Shown here: positions 34,228-44,348 of the stretch, piece by piece
Numbering within the stretch: position 1 is the first letter of the stretch
Layout: each line of letters begins with the position of its first letter
NCBI GenBank assembly: GCA_900470285.1
Contig: UCAG01000009.1
Span: 1-64,000 of the forward strand
DNA from: Hyphomicrobiales bacterium
Lineage (GTDB): Bacteria > Pseudomonadota > Alphaproteobacteria > Rhizobiales > Rhizobiaceae
DNA length: 64,000 nt
Direction: 5' to 3'
The notes under the pieces: model-generated
The model's database searches: none
Told to the model about the DNA's origin: nothing
What the model saw: only the letters and a program-made list of their open reading frames with translations
Made by a program: the position numbers and the translations under genes

Positions 34228-34957
34228 ATGGTGCAAAGCGGGCAACCAATGCATGGCTGTCACCACTATAGGTCAGGCGTACATAGGTCACGAGTTGTCC
34301 GGCATTCCATGTCTGGCGCTCGATCACCAGACAGGCCGCACCTGCCGGAATACCCAGAATTGCTGCTACATTTTCATCAGCAGCCACTGCGCGGATTGCG
34401 TGTTGCGCATTGCTCCACGGCACGCAGGCTACCAGCCACGGGCTTGGCGATTGTTTGGAAAAATCCGTTTGAGCGGCATCCGGTACAGCCAGCAGATTAA
34501 TGATGCGCTCTTCCAGCGCAAAAACCCGCTTGCCGGCATAATGACGGCAGGTCAGTTCAATCAGTGGTGTATTGCGTTCAATCTCAAGTTTCTTGCCGTC
34601 AGCTGCCGTGCTTTTACGGCTCACGGATTTCTGCAATTCATAGCGATAGGGCAAGTCCAACTGCTCAACCTCATCGCGGATATCGTGAATTTCCAGCACC
34701 GCCGCCTGCGACTGCGGTTTGGAAACAAAACTGCCGGAACGGCGCTTACGCTCGATCATTCCGGCTTTTGCCAATTGTGTCAGCGCTTTATTGACGGTCA
34801 TACGCGAGCAGGAATATTGCTCCGTCAGCTCGTGCTCAAACGGGATGCGATAGCCAGGCTGCCATTCGCCGGAGAGAATCCGGCTTTCAATATCATCCAG
34901 AATCCGCTGATGCAGAGATGACGCCTGTTCGCTGTCTCCGGATGATAATGTCTGCAT
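34217..34957 (-). CDS. hutC: Histidine utilisation repressor HutC (GntR family, UTRA domain)
   Basis: A 246-residue GntR/HutC-type repressor. The winged helix (I-L-D-D-I-E-S-R-I-L-S-G-E-W, P-F-E-H-E-L-T-E-Q-Y-S-C-S-R-M-T-V-N-K-A-L) is followed by a UTRA ligand domain. Urocanate is the known inducer of HutC. It lies 33 bases downstream of hutF, in the same leftward transcript, opposite the hutIHGU operon. Its last codons lie inside a tandem duplication shared with the porin terminator region, so the C-terminal residues may be recent. Confidence 0.93.
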   Translation of the reverse strand: MQTLSSGDSEQASSLHQRILDDIESRILSGEWQPGYRIPFEHELTEQYSCSRMTVNKALTQLAKAGMIERKRRSGSFVSKPQSQAAVLEIHDIRDEVEQLDLPYRYELQKSVSRKSTAADGKKLEIERNTPLIELTCRHYAGKRVFALEERIINLLAVPDAAQTDFSKQSPSPWLVACVPWSNAQHAIRAVAADENVAAILGIPAGAACLVIERQTWNAGQLVTYVRLTYSGDSHALVARFAPSQG

Positions 34958-34990
34958 TACCCGCTTAAGCCCGTTCTTTAATCCAACTCG

Positions 34991-36364
34991 TCAGTCTTCC
35001 AAAAGTGCACCTAAAACCGCACGGAATCCTGCTTCTGCTTGTTCATGCAGGTGATGGCGGCCATTTTCAACCTGTTTTATGCCTCGTACCCAGACATGCG
35101 CCGGTTTGGCGCGGTTGGCAAAGATCATACCATCCAGCACCATATCCCCTTTGGCATGGGGAAGCCGGCTGACATCCAGTGCTACAAAATCTGCTGACGC
35201 ACCGGTTTTCAGCCCCTGCCCACGCACACCCATAGCGATATTGCCACCTTCAAGCGCACCGTCAAACAGCGCACGACCGGTTGAACCTTCCGCAACCGCC
35301 ATCACATTACGTGCGCGATGTTGCAGACGCTGCGAATATTCAAGCTGGCGCAATTCATCACCCAAGCCGATCAGCACATTGGAGTCTGAACCAATACCAA
35401 ATTTGCCACCTGCCTGTGTGAACACTCCGGCATTGAACGTGCCGTCACCGAGATTGGCCTCAGTCACAGGGCACAGACCGGCGATTGCACCGGCTTTTGC
35501 CATAGCTGTTGTCTCGTCATCAGTCATGTGGGTAGCATGGATCAGACACCAGCGATCACTCAGATTGGCATTGTCCAGCAGCCATTCAACAGGTCGCTTA
35601 CCGGACCATGTAATGCAGTCTTCAACTTCTTTAACCTGCTCGGCCACATGAATATGCACCGGTGTTTCCGGCAGCATTTGTGTAACGATTTTCAGCTCAT
35701 CCGGCGTCACAGCCCGCAGACTATGCGGGGCAACACCCAAAACCGCGCCATCCATATCTTTGAGCGCAGAGCTACAACCATCCAGCAGGTGCTGATATTG
35801 ATCAATACTATTGATAAACCGGCGCTGGCCTTCATTTGGAACTGCACCGCCAAAAGTTGAATGGGCATAAAAAACCGGCAACAGTGTGAGGCCGATACCG
35901 CTTTTATTGGCCGCTGATGCAATACATTTGCCCATCTCGGCCACATCCGCATAAGGCGCACCGTCACGGTCGTGATGCAAATAATGGAACTCACCTACGC
36001 GGGTGAAGCCATTTTCCAGCATATCCACATAGAGGCGTAGTGCCACGGCTTCCGCTTGTTCCGGTGACATAGTCAGGGCAAAGCGATACATCACATCGCG
36101 CCAGCTCCAGAAACTATCGGCAGAAGGCCCGCGCTTTTCCGCGAGTCCGGCCATGCCATACTGGAAAGCATGGCTGTGCAGATTTGGCATCCCCGCGATG
36201 ATCACCCCATGGCGCTCATCGCCCGATTGCGCCTGCACGCCGCTTTCAATGGTTGTAAATTTTCCGGCTTCAACCGTCAGGCGGACATTCTCAGCCCAGC
36301 CGCTTTCCGACCCGTTATTCAACAGAGCCTGTTGCGCATGGATGACATATTTTTGCTGAAGCAC
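34991..36364 (-). CDS. hutF: Formimidoylglutamate deiminase HutF
   Basis: A 457-residue amidohydrolase-superfamily enzyme that converts N-formimidoyl-L-glutamate to N-formyl-L-glutamate and ammonia, the step that commits to the HutF/HutG branch of histidine breakdown. The metal-binding start G-M-P-N-L-H-S-H-A-F-Q, later H-V-A-E-Q, H-A-T-H-M and G-I-G-S-D-S-N segments are present. The chosen GTG at 36364 has an excellent GGAGGAGA site upstream; the frame extends further only through implausible sequence containing the operator region. Divergent from hutI and co-transcribed with hutC. Confidence 0.93.
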   Translation of the reverse strand: MLQQKYVIHAQQALLNNGSESGWAENVRLTVEAGKFTTIESGVQAQSGDERHGVIIAGMPNLHSHAFQYGMAGLAEKRGPSADSFWSWRDVMYRFALTMSPEQAEAVALRLYVDMLENGFTRVGEFHYLHHDRDGAPYADVAEMGKCIASAANKSGIGLTLLPVFYAHSTFGGAVPNEGQRRFINSIDQYQHLLDGCSSALKDMDGAVLGVAPHSLRAVTPDELKIVTQMLPETPVHIHVAEQVKEVEDCITWSGKRPVEWLLDNANLSDRWCLIHATHMTDDETTAMAKAGAIAGLCPVTEANLGDGTFNAGVFTQAGGKFGIGSDSNVLIGLGDELRQLEYSQRLQHRARNVMAVAEGSTGRALFDGALEGGNIAMGVRGQGLKTGASADFVALDVSRLPHAKGDMVLDGMIFANRAKPAHVWVRGIKQVENGRHHLHEQAEAGFRAVLGALLED

Positions 36365-36439
36365 GGTTCTCTCCTCCTGAATCCGGTTTCTGCAAACAAT
36401 GCAGAACCTGTGCAAAAATTTCCTTTGCCATTTTTTAAT

Positions 36440-36451
36440 ATGTATATACAT
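36440..36451. promoter_or_regulatory. HutC-type operator between hutF and hutI
   Basis: ATGTATATACAT is a perfect 12-base palindrome in the 119-base divergent hutF/hutI gap. HutC repressors of other proteobacteria bind TGTATATACA-like dyads. Its position allows control of both arms of the regulon, giving urocanate-dependent derepression. Confidence 0.75.
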
Positions 36452-36483
36452 TATAGCCGGAGAGGGGAAGTGGGAAAACACTC

Positions 36484-37710
36484 ATGACAAAAGATACGCT
36501 TAACAATGGCGGCCATATTTTTACCCATGCGCGCGTTGCTACACTGCGTGAAAATGCGGATGGTCTCGGCCTGATTGAAGATGCGGCAATCGTGGTTGAA
36601 CAGGGCAAAATTGCCTATGTCGGCCCGCAATCCGAAATGCCTGCGCTCTACGCGGATTATCCCGCAACCAATTGCGAAAACCGGTTGATTACCCCCGGTC
36701 TGATCGACTGCCACACACATCTGATTCACGCGGGCAACCGCGCCCATGAATTTGAACTGCGCCTCGAAGGCGCATCCTATGAGGCAGTTGCCAAGGCTGG
36801 CGGGGGCATTGTTTCTTCCGTAAAGGCGCTGCGTGCGGCCAGTGAAGATGATCTGGTACGTGAGAGCCTGCCGCGCCTCGATGCCCTGATTGCTGAAGGC
36901 GCAACAACCGTTGAGGTTAAATCCGGTTACGGTCTCGATACAGAAAATGAAATCAAATCGCTGAAAGCAGCCAGACGTCTGGCACAGGAACGTAATGTTG
37001 CGATCCGCACTACTTTCCTCGGTGCTCATGCGCTGCCGCCGGAAATGAACGGCGACAAGTCAGCCTATATTGATGTGATTATCAATGAGATGCTACCTGC
37101 CATCGCCGCTGAGAAGCTCGCCGATGCAGTCGATGGTTTCTGTGAAGGGATCGCCTTTCTGCCGGATGAAATCGCCCGTGTTTTTGATGCTGCAAAGGTG
37201 CATGACCTGCCGGTCAAACTCCATGCAGATCAGCTTTCCAACCTGCATGGTGCCAAATTAGCCGCCTCCTATAATGCGCTTTCTGCCGATCATGTGGAAT
37301 ATACTGATGCGCAAGGTGCGCAGGCGATGGCCAAGGCCGGTACTGTCGCAGTGCTGTTGCCCGGCGCCTATTATTTCATCCGCGAAACCCAAAAACCACC
37401 GGTTGAAGCCTTCCGCCGGGCGGGTACAAAAATGGCATTGGCTACCGATAATAATCCCGGTACATCCCCGCTGACCTCCCTGCTTTTGACCATGAATATG
37501 GGCGCAACCCTGTTCCGCCTCACTGTCGATGAATGCATTGCCGGTGTGACCCGTGAAGCTGCCTGTGCGCTCGGCATTCTGGCTGAAACCGGCACGATTG
37601 AAGTCGGCAAACATGCTGATCTGGCGATCTGGGATGTGCAGCGCCCTGCAGAACTTGTCTATCGCATTGGCTTTAACCCGCTCTGGAAGCGGGTTTTCCG
37701 CGGCAACTGA
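36484..37710 (+). CDS. hutI: Imidazolonepropionase HutI
   Basis: A 408-residue metal-dependent amidohydrolase opening 4-imidazolone-5-propanoate to N-formimidoyl-glutamate, the third step of histidine degradation. [12 protein letters not shown] metal site, [18 protein letters not shown] and A-T-D-N-N-P-G-T-S motifs are all intact. GAGGGGAAG lies upstream of the ATG. First gene of the rightward hut operon. Confidence 0.95.
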   Translation: MTKDTLNNGGHIFTHARVATLRENADGLGLIEDAAIVVEQGKIAYVGPQSEMPALYADYPATNCENRLITPGLIDCHTHLIHAGNRAHEFELRLEGASYEAVAKAGGGIVSSVKALRAASEDDLVRESLPRLDALIAEGATTVEVKSGYGLDTENEIKSLKAARRLAQERNVAIRTTFLGAHALPPEMNGDKSAYIDVIINEMLPAIAAEKLADAVDGFCEGIAFLPDEIARVFDAAKVHDLPVKLHADQLSNLHGAKLAASYNALSADHVEYTDAQGAQAMAKAGTVAVLLPGAYYFIRETQKPPVEAFRRAGTKMALATDNNPGTSPLTSLLLTMNMGATLFRLTVDECIAGVTREAACALGILAETGTIEVGKHADLAIWDVQRPAELVYRIGFNPLWKRVFRGN

Positions 37711-37765
37711 AAATTTATCCGAACACTCACACGTCATTCACATACACCTGAAGAAAGTATCCTCC

Positions 37766-39301
37766 ATGAGCATTATTCTTAAACCAGGTTCCGTCCCGCT
37801 TGCCACGCTCGAAGATATTTACCGCAACGGCACCATTGCCCGTCTTGATCCGTCTTTTCATGCGGGCATTGCCAAATCCGCAGCCCGCATTGCGGAAATC
37901 GCCGCCGGTGATGCGCCGGTCTACGGCATCAATACCGGCTTCGGCAAACTGGCTTCTATCCGTATCGCCCCTGAAGATGTGGCCACACTCCAGCGCAATC
38001 TGATCCTGTCCCATTGCTGCGGTGTAGGCGCGCCTCTGGCTGAAAATATTGTGCGTCTCGTCATGTCGCTCAAGCTGATTTCGCTTGGTCGCGGTGCCTC
38101 CGGTGTGCGCCCTGAGATCATCGCGCTGATCGAAGCCATGCTGGAAAAGGGTGTCATTCCGGTTATTCCGGAAAAAGGTTCCGTCGGTGCGTCCGGCGAT
38201 CTGGCACCGCTGGCACATATGGCTGCGGCCATGATCGGCGAAGGTGAGGTTTTCTATCAGGGTGCACGTGTTTCCGCTGCTTCCGCATTGAGCAAAGCCG
38301 GTCTGACGCCGGTTGTTCTGGCCGCCAAAGAAGGTCTCGCCCTGATCAACGGCACGCAGACCTCTACTGCTCTGGCACTAGCCGGTCTGTTCCGCGCTCA
38401 TACAGCCTTGCAGGCAGCTCTGATTACCGGCGCTCTGTCGACCGATGCTGCCATGGGCTCCACCGCACCGTTCCACGCAGATATTCATAGCTTGCGCGGT
38501 CATAAAGGCCAGATCGATACCGGCGCGGCTCTGCGCAAATTACTCGAAGGCTCGATTATCCGTGACAGCCATCTGGAAGGCGATCAGCGCGTGCAGGATC
38601 CATATTGCATCCGCTGCCAGCCACAGGTCGATGGTGCCTGTCTTGATCTGCTGCGTCAGGTCGCGGTTACGCTTGAAATTGAAGCCAATGCGGTCACCGA
38701 TAATCCGCTGGTGCTTTCCGATGATACAGTGGTCTCCGGCGGTAACTTTCATGCCGAACCGGTGGCTTTTGCCGCCGACCAGATTGCTCTGGCAATTTGT
38801 GAAATCGGTGCCATTGCCCAGCGTCGTATTGCACTGCTGGTTGACCCTGCCCTCTCCTTCGGCCTGCCTGCGTTTCTGGCGAAAAAGCCGGGTCTCAATT
38901 CCGGCCTGATGATTGCAGAAGTCACTTCCGCCGCCCTGATGTCGGAAAACAAGCAAATGTCCCATCCGGCCTCAGTCGATTCAACCCCGACGTCTGCCAA
39001 TCAGGAAGACCATGTGTCGATGGCCTGCCACGGCGCCCGCCGTCTGCTGCAAATGACCGACAATCTCAATGCCATTATCGGCATTGAAGCCCTGACCGGT
39101 GCCCTCGGCGTGGAACTACGCGGCCCTCTGGAAACCAGCCCTGAACTGAAAGCGGCAATCGCCGTGCTGCGTACCAAAGTGCCGACGCTCGAGGTTGACC
39201 GTTATATGGCTGATGATCTGGCTGCCGCTGCGGAAATCGTGGCTGACGGCTCGCTGAATGCAGCTATCACGAGCGGTATTCTCCCTGCACTGGAGGCCTA
39301 A
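37766..39301 (+). CDS. hutH: Histidine ammonia-lyase HutH
   Basis: A 511-residue histidase converting L-histidine to urocanate and ammonia. The Ala-Ser-Gly triad that cyclises to the MIO electrophile is at 142-144 (G-A-S-G-D-L), exactly where it lies in characterised HutH. The Y-G-I-N-T-G-F-G motif is near 53-60. The ATG at 37766 gives the standard length, and the frame's upstream extension overlaps hutI. The gene is followed immediately by hutG (TAAATG). Confidence 0.96.
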   Translation: MSIILKPGSVPLATLEDIYRNGTIARLDPSFHAGIAKSAARIAEIAAGDAPVYGINTGFGKLASIRIAPEDVATLQRNLILSHCCGVGAPLAENIVRLVMSLKLISLGRGASGVRPEIIALIEAMLEKGVIPVIPEKGSVGASGDLAPLAHMAAAMIGEGEVFYQGARVSAASALSKAGLTPVVLAAKEGLALINGTQTSTALALAGLFRAHTALQAALITGALSTDAAMGSTAPFHADIHSLRGHKGQIDTGAALRKLLEGSIIRDSHLEGDQRVQDPYCIRCQPQVDGACLDLLRQVAVTLEIEANAVTDNPLVLSDDTVVSGGNFHAEPVAFAADQIALAICEIGAIAQRRIALLVDPALSFGLPAFLAKKPGLNSGLMIAEVTSAALMSENKQMSHPASVDSTPTSANQEDHVSMACHGARRLLQMTDNLNAIIGIEALTGALGVELRGPLETSPELKAAIAVLRTKVPTLEVDRYMADDLAAAAEIVADGSLNAAITSGILPALEA

Positions 39302-40105
39302 ATGAGCGCGTTTGAAGTTCATCAGGGAACCTCGCCGGTCATTCTCGGTCTGCCCCATACCGGCACGGAAGTGCCGGAGGATATTTGGGCGCGCCTCAAT
39401 GACAATGGCCGCATTCTTGCCGATACGGACTGGCATATTCACAAGCTCTATGACGGGCTGCTGGATAATGTGACGACAGTGCGCGCCACTTTCCACCGCT
39501 ATTGCATTGATGCCAATCGTGATCCGGCGGGTGTGAGCCTCTATCCGGGGCAGAACACAACGACACTGATACCGGAAACGGATTTTGATGGTCTGGCGAT
39601 CTGGAAAGACGGTGAGCAACCGGCTGAGGCCGATATTGCAGATCGCATCAGCCGTTTTCACAAACCCTATCATGAAGCGCTGGCGGCTGAAATCGAGCGT
39701 GTGAAGGCCATTCACGGCATAGCCATTCTCTATGACTGCCACTCGATCCGATCCCATATTCCGTTTCTGTTTGAAGGCACTCTGCCGGATTTCAATATCG
39801 GAACGGATAATGGCAAAACCTGTGCGCCGGTCATTGAAGCAGCAGTCTTCGGTGTAGCGAAACAGGCTGAAAGTTACACGTCCATCCTCAACGGCCGTTT
39901 CAAAGGCGGCTGGACAACGCGCCATTACGGCCAGCCGGAAACGGGCGTGCATGCCATTCAAATGGAACTCGCGCAATCGACACATCTGGCAACTGAAGCC
40001 GTGCCATTTGCCTATGACGAGGCCAAGGCAGCCGGATTGCGCAGCCATCTCAAAAATATTTTGCAGCAGCTTGAAGCCGCCGCTGCCAATCTCAAATCTA
40101 AATAA
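39302..40105 (+). CDS. hutG: N-formylglutamate deformylase HutG
   Basis: A 267-residue N-formylglutamate amidohydrolase releasing formate and L-glutamate, the last step of the HutF/HutG route. Recognisable features are [29 protein letters not shown] and Y-D-C-H-S-I-R-S. It begins on the base after the hutH stop, indicating translational coupling. Together with HutF it shows the organism recovers glutamate plus formate rather than formamide. Confidence 0.95.
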   Translation: MSAFEVHQGTSPVILGLPHTGTEVPEDIWARLNDNGRILADTDWHIHKLYDGLLDNVTTVRATFHRYCIDANRDPAGVSLYPGQNTTTLIPETDFDGLAIWKDGEQPAEADIADRISRFHKPYHEALAAEIERVKAIHGIAILYDCHSIRSHIPFLFEGTLPDFNIGTDNGKTCAPVIEAAVFGVAKQAESYTSILNGRFKGGWTTRHYGQPETGVHAIQMELAQSTHLATEAVPFAYDEAKAAGLRSHLKNILQQLEAAAANLKSK

Positions 40106-40116
40106 GGGAACATTCG

Positions 40117-41790
40117 ATGACTAATCCACGCCATAATGAACGTGAAATCCGTCCTGCAACCGGCACGGAAATCACCGCCAAAAGCTGGCTCACCGAAGCG
40201 CCAATGCGCATGTTGATGAACAATCTGCATCCCGATGTTGCCGAGCGCCCGCATGAGCTGGTGGTCTATGGCGGTATCGGCCGTGCTGCCCGTACATGGG
40301 CAGATTTTGACAAGATTGTTGCCAGCCTGAAAGATCTGGAAGCCGATGAAACATTGCTGGTACAGTCCGGCAAGCCGGTCGGTATTTTCCGCACCCATAA
40401 AGATGCGCCGCGCGTTCTGATCGCCAATTCCAATCTGGTGCCGCATTGGGCAAACTGGGATCATTTCAACGAACTGGATAAAAAAGGACTGGCAATGTAT
40501 GGCCAGATGACCGCCGGTTCGTGGATTTATATCGGTGCGCAGGGCATTGTGCAGGGTACCTATGAAACCTTTGTCGAAGCCGGTCGTCAGCATTTCGGTG
40601 GCAATCTCAAAGGCAAATGGATTCTCACGGGCGGCTTAGGCGGTATGGGCGGCGCACAGCCGCTGGCAGCTGTGATGGCCGGTGCCTGCTGTCTCGCGGT
40701 TGAGTGCGATGAAACCCGCGCGGATTTCCGCCTGCGTACCCGCTATGTCGATGAAAAAACCCACAGCCTTGACGAAGCACTGGCACGTATTGATGCATGG
40801 ACAAAAGCCGGTGAAGCCAAGTCGATTGCGCTGATCGGCAATGCGGCAGATATTTTCCCTGAACTGGTGAAGCGCGGCGTCAAGCCGGATATCGTCACCG
40901 ACCAGACTTCTGCGCATGATCCGGTACATGGCTATCTGCCAATCGGCTGGAGCGTTGCCGAATGGCGCGCAAAACAGGAAAGCGACCCGAAAGGCGTTGC
41001 AAAAGCAGCGCGCGCTTCGATGAAAATTCAGGTCGCCGCGATGGTTGATTTCTGGAATATGGGCATTCCGACCCTCGATTACGGCAATAATATCCGTCAG
41101 ATGGCGCTGGAAGAAGGTCTGGAAGACGCCTTTGCCTTCCCGGGCTTTGTGCCTGCCTATATTCGCCCTCTGTTCTGCCGTGGTATCGGCCCGTTCCGCT
41201 GGGCAGCACTCTCCGGTGATCCTGAAGATATTTACAAGACTGATGCCAAGGTCAAGGAACTGCTGCCGGATAATAAGCACCTGCATAACTGGCTGGATAT
41301 GGCGCGTGAGCGCATTGAGTTTCAGGGTCTGCCTGCCCGTATTTGTTGGGTTGGCCTTGGTGACCGCCACCGTCTCGGCCTTGCCTTCAACGAAATGGTC
41401 AAGAACGGCGAGCTGAAAGCACCGGTTGTGATCGGCCGTGACCATCTGGATTCCGGTTCAGTCGCCTCGCCAAACCGCGAAACAGAAGCGATGCAGGACG
41501 GCTCCGATGCTGTGTCCGACTGGCCGCTGCTCAATGCCCTTCTCAACACCGCATCCGGTGCCACATGGGTATCGCTGCATCACGGCGGCGGCGTTGGCAT
41601 GGGCTTCAGCCAGCATGCAGGCATGGTGATCTGTGCTGACGGTACCGATGATGCTGCCCGCCGCCTTGAGCGCGTGCTGTGGAATGACCCTGCAACCGGT
41701 GTGATGCGTCATGCCGATGCCGGTTATGACATTGCCGTCAATTGCGCCAAGGAACAGGGTCTGCGTCTGCCGGGCATTCTCGGCAACTAA
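40117..41790 (+). CDS. hutU: Urocanate hydratase HutU
   Basis: A 557-residue NAD-dependent urocanase converting urocanate to imidazolone propionate. Full-length family match: [13 protein letters not shown] nucleotide segment, [15 protein letters not shown] and the C-terminal [11 protein letters not shown] are all present. AAGGGAAC precedes the ATG. Last enzyme gene of hutIHGU before a strong terminator. Confidence 0.96.
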   Translation: MTNPRHNEREIRPATGTEITAKSWLTEAPMRMLMNNLHPDVAERPHELVVYGGIGRAARTWADFDKIVASLKDLEADETLLVQSGKPVGIFRTHKDAPRVLIANSNLVPHWANWDHFNELDKKGLAMYGQMTAGSWIYIGAQGIVQGTYETFVEAGRQHFGGNLKGKWILTGGLGGMGGAQPLAAVMAGACCLAVECDETRADFRLRTRYVDEKTHSLDEALARIDAWTKAGEAKSIALIGNAADIFPELVKRGVKPDIVTDQTSAHDPVHGYLPIGWSVAEWRAKQESDPKGVAKAARASMKIQVAAMVDFWNMGIPTLDYGNNIRQMALEEGLEDAFAFPGFVPAYIRPLFCRGIGPFRWAALSGDPEDIYKTDAKVKELLPDNKHLHNWLDMARERIEFQGLPARICWVGLGDRHRLGLAFNEMVKNGELKAPVVIGRDHLDSGSVASPNRETEAMQDGSDAVSDWPLLNALLNTASGATWVSLHHGGGVGMGFSQHAGMVICADGTDDAARRLERVLWNDPATGVMRHADAGYDIAVNCAKEQGLRLPGILGN

Positions 41791-41802
41791 TGATCTAAAT
41801 AC

Positions 41803-41836
41803 AAAGGCAGCCTGCGAGGAGGCTGCCTTTCTTTTT
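41803..41836 (+). terminator. Intrinsic terminator after hutU
   Basis: AAAGGCAGCC (41803-41812) pairs with GGCTGCCTTT (41821-41830) around an 8-base loop, followed by a CTTTTTC tract. It ends the hutIHGU transcript, so the YjiH-type gene and hutD downstream probably have their own promoter or depend on readthrough. Confidence 0.9.
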
Positions 41837-41937
41837 CATATTTCCGGCTTTGGGAGAGGCCGTAACAGACAAGGGCAAAACAGCTTCTGAGATTACGGAA
41901 TCTCCTTCTGCATGAATAACAATAATCAGGGGTCATC

Positions 41938-43269
41938 ATGTCAGATATAACTGTTGGTAGCAGCAGCGGCGGTTCGCGCGGCTCAGCTGCATTCAAACTG
42001 ATCTTTTTCAGTTTTCTCGGTATCTTTTTCTTCTTTGTTCCGGTCACCATCGGCGGAAAATCCACAATCCTGCTCGACCATGCTGCGACAGCAGTTGCGG
42101 TGCAATTGCGTCATGTAGCACTGACCTTCGTCTGTCTTTTGATTGCCTATGGTGCGCTCAGCCCGTTTATCCGTGGCACATGGAATAAAAACCTGACGGA
42201 AAGCATTTTCTCCGTGCTGCGTGTGCTGGGGTTGGTACTCACCGGCATGTATCTCGCTGGTGTCGGGCCGGAACTGCTGTTCACACCGGATATGCTGCCG
42301 TTTCTCTTTGACAAGCTTGTTCTTTCCGTCGGTCTGATCGTGCCGATCGGCGCTTTGGCGCTGGCGTTTCTGATCGGCTATGGCTTGCTGGAATTTACCG
42401 GCGTCATCGTACAGCCGGTGATGCGTCCGATCTGGCGTACACCGGGTTGGTCAGCCATTGATGCGGTAGCTTCTTTTGTCGGCAGCTATTCGCTGGCACT
42501 GCTGATTACCGACCGTGTATATCGCGAAGGCAAATATACCGCGCGTGAAGCGGCAATTATTGCCACCGGTTTCTCGACTGTTTCAGCAACTTTCATGATT
42601 ATCGTCGCCAAAACGCTTAATCTGATGGATGCGTGGAACCTGTATTTCTGGACAACCTTCTTTGTGACCTTCATCGTTTCAGCAATTGCTGCGCGTCTCT
42701 GGCCGCTGGCACAAATGGACCATCCGGAAACCCGTGATACACCGCTGCCGGAAGGCAAATCCCGCTTAGCCACCGCAATCAATGTCGGTCTCGAACAGGC
42801 TGAAAAAGCGCCGCACATTCTGCCGATGCTGCGTGCAACTTTTATCGATGGTCTGCGCATGGCTTCGATGATCCTTCCAAGCATTATGGCCGTTGGCCTG
42901 CTGGGTCTGCTCGCCTCGAAATATACGCCGCTCTTCGACGTGCTGGGGCTGGCGCTTTATCCTTTCACATGGCTGGCACAATTGTCGGAGCCAATGCTGG
43001 CAGCGAAATCCATGGCAGCCGGTCTTGCTGAAATGTTCCTGCCTGCCATCCTGCTGAAAGATGCCGATGTGGCGCTCAAATTCGTAGCTGCAGTGGTTTC
43101 TGTCTCGCAGGTACTGTTTCTCTCGGCATCCATTCCTTGTGTGCTTGCAACTTCAATCCCGCTCAAATTCCGTGATCTGATTGTGATCTGGTATATTCGC
43201 ACAGCGCTCAGCATTCTGCTGACAGCGCCTGTGGCTCTCTGGGCGGTTTCCAACGGCTGGTTACAATAA
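41938..43269 (+). CDS. YjiH family membrane protein (nucleoside-recognition/gate domain)
   Basis: A 443-residue polytopic membrane protein, with about ten hydrophobic helices and the Gate/nucleoside-recognition domain pattern (V-A-S-F-V-G-S-Y-S-L-A-L-L-I-T-D, T-G-F-S-T-V-S-A-T-F-M). Such proteins are found in transport-related families; the substrate is not established. Lying between hutU and hutD, with hutD starting on the base after its stop, it could move histidine, urocanate or another intermediate. AGGGGTC precedes the ATG. Confidence 0.85.
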   Translation: MSDITVGSSSGGSRGSAAFKLIFFSFLGIFFFFVPVTIGGKSTILLDHAATAVAVQLRHVALTFVCLLIAYGALSPFIRGTWNKNLTESIFSVLRVLGLVLTGMYLAGVGPELLFTPDMLPFLFDKLVLSVGLIVPIGALALAFLIGYGLLEFTGVIVQPVMRPIWRTPGWSAIDAVASFVGSYSLALLITDRVYREGKYTAREAAIIATGFSTVSATFMIIVAKTLNLMDAWNLYFWTTFFVTFIVSAIAARLWPLAQMDHPETRDTPLPEGKSRLATAINVGLEQAEKAPHILPMLRATFIDGLRMASMILPSIMAVGLLGLLASKYTPLFDVLGLALYPFTWLAQLSEPMLAAKSMAAGLAEMFLPAILLKDADVALKFVAAVVSVSQVLFLSASIPCVLATSIPLKFRDLIVIWYIRTALSILLTAPVALWAVSNGWLQ

Positions 43270-43833
43270 ATGCAGCTTCTCAAAAATCATCAGCACCGCC
43301 GGATGCCGTGGAAAAACGGCGGCGGTGTTACCGTTGAAATTGCGGTTTTTCCAGAGAATGCGTCAGTCGATAATTTCGACTGGCGTATCAGCACCGCAAC
43401 GGTAGCCAGTGACGGGCCGTTTTCGGTTTTTACCGGCATTGACCGCACTTTATCCGTGCTTGAAGGCGACGGGATTACCCTGTCCGTCGAAGGTCTGGCA
43501 GATCAGGAACTGAAAGGTGAAACCCCGCCTTTCTCCTTCCCTGCCGACAGTCCGACCAGTGCGAAATTGCTCGGCTCCGCAATCACGGATCTGAATGTGA
43601 TGACACGGCGCGGGCGCTTTACGCATCAGGTCAGCCGTTATGGTGTGACAAAACCTGTCAGTCTGTCTCTGAACGGAGCAACCGTGCTGGTCTTCTGCAG
43701 CAAAGGTGCGGTGCAAACCGGAGATACACAGCTTGAGGTCAATGATTGTCTGCGGTTTGAGCACTGCAACAATGCAGAACTTCAGCTTTCCGGCAATGGC
43801 ATAGCATTTGTGATTGTGCTCAATCCGGCCTGA
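43270..43833 (+). CDS. hutD: HutD family cupin-like protein
   Basis: A 187-residue HutD family protein: W-K-N-G-G-G-V-T-V-E-I-A, F-D-W-R-I-S-T-A-T-V and F-x-G-I-D-R-T-L motifs are diagnostic. The fold is bicupin-like. Genetic work in Pseudomonas links HutD to setting the upper level of hut expression, with the mechanism uncertain. The gene starts directly after the YjiH-type gene. Its last 52 bases overlap the end of the convergent gluconokinase gene. Confidence 0.88.
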   Translation: MQLLKNHQHRRMPWKNGGGVTVEIAVFPENASVDNFDWRISTATVASDGPFSVFTGIDRTLSVLEGDGITLSVEGLADQELKGETPPFSFPADSPTSAKLLGSAITDLNVMTRRGRFTHQVSRYGVTKPVSLSLNGATVLVFCSKGAVQTGDTQLEVNDCLRFEHCNNAELQLSGNGIAFVIVLNPA

Positions 43834-44318
43834 TCTTCCAGCCATCTTTTGCAGGTTGCAAGCATCGTGTTCACGGGCTGGTCGCAGGACAGTAGCAATG
43901 TCACCGGTTCACCTTGCGGGATTTCAAAACTGGCCAGTTGCGAAGTGAGTAAAGATGCGGGCATGAAATGCCCGTGTCTCGCCTGCATTCTCGCAGCGAT
44001 GGTGTTTGGATCACAGGTCAGACAGATGAAATATAAAGGCTCGCCGGTCTGCTCACGCAGCAAATCCCGATAGGATTTTTTAAGCGCGGAACAACTCGCC
44101 ACCGCACCTTCCGGCGGTATTATAATTTGCTCAGAAATCGCCTGAAGCCAAGGCAGGCGATCAGCATCATTGAGTGGCTGACCGGCTTGCATTCTCGCAA
44201 TATTACTTTGCGGATGCAGATCATCCCCCTCAATAAAGGGCAATGCCAGAACCTGCGCCAAAGCTGAAGCCAGTGTTGATTTGCCGGAACCGGAAACGCC
44301 CATCACAATAATCCGCAC
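43782..44318 (-). CDS. gntK: Gluconokinase
   Basis: A 178-residue thermoresistant-type gluconate kinase making 6-phosphogluconate. P-loop G-V-S-G-S-G-K-S at 7-14, G-D-D-L-H-P-Q-S-N-I and P-L-N-D-A-D-R-x-P-W-L (substrate site), and S-C-S-A-L-K-K-S-Y-R-D-x-L-R are strong matches. GTG 44318 is preferred (AGAGGCGGAG upstream, and the start then begins with the family's R-I-I-V-M-G); TTG 44339 is the alternative. It lies about 30 bases after the thiamine-precursor binding protein gene with no terminator in between, so it may share that TPP-controlled transcript. Its 3' end overlaps hutD on the other strand by 52 bases. Confidence 0.9.
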   Translation of the reverse strand: MRIIVMGVSGSGKSTLASALAQVLALPFIEGDDLHPQSNIARMQAGQPLNDADRLPWLQAISEQIIIPPEGAVASCSALKKSYRDLLREQTGEPLYFICLTCDPNTIAARMQARHGHFMPASLLTSQLASFEIPQGEPVTLLLSCDQPVNTMLATCKRWLEDQAGLSTITNAMPLPES

Positions 44319-44348
44319 CGGCTCCGCCTCTCTGCTCAAATGCTTGTA

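Noticed and set aside
37553-37765. Upstream extension of the hutH frame
   Set aside because: Lies inside hutI in another frame; the ATG at 37766 gives the normal HutH length with the MIO triad at 142-144.
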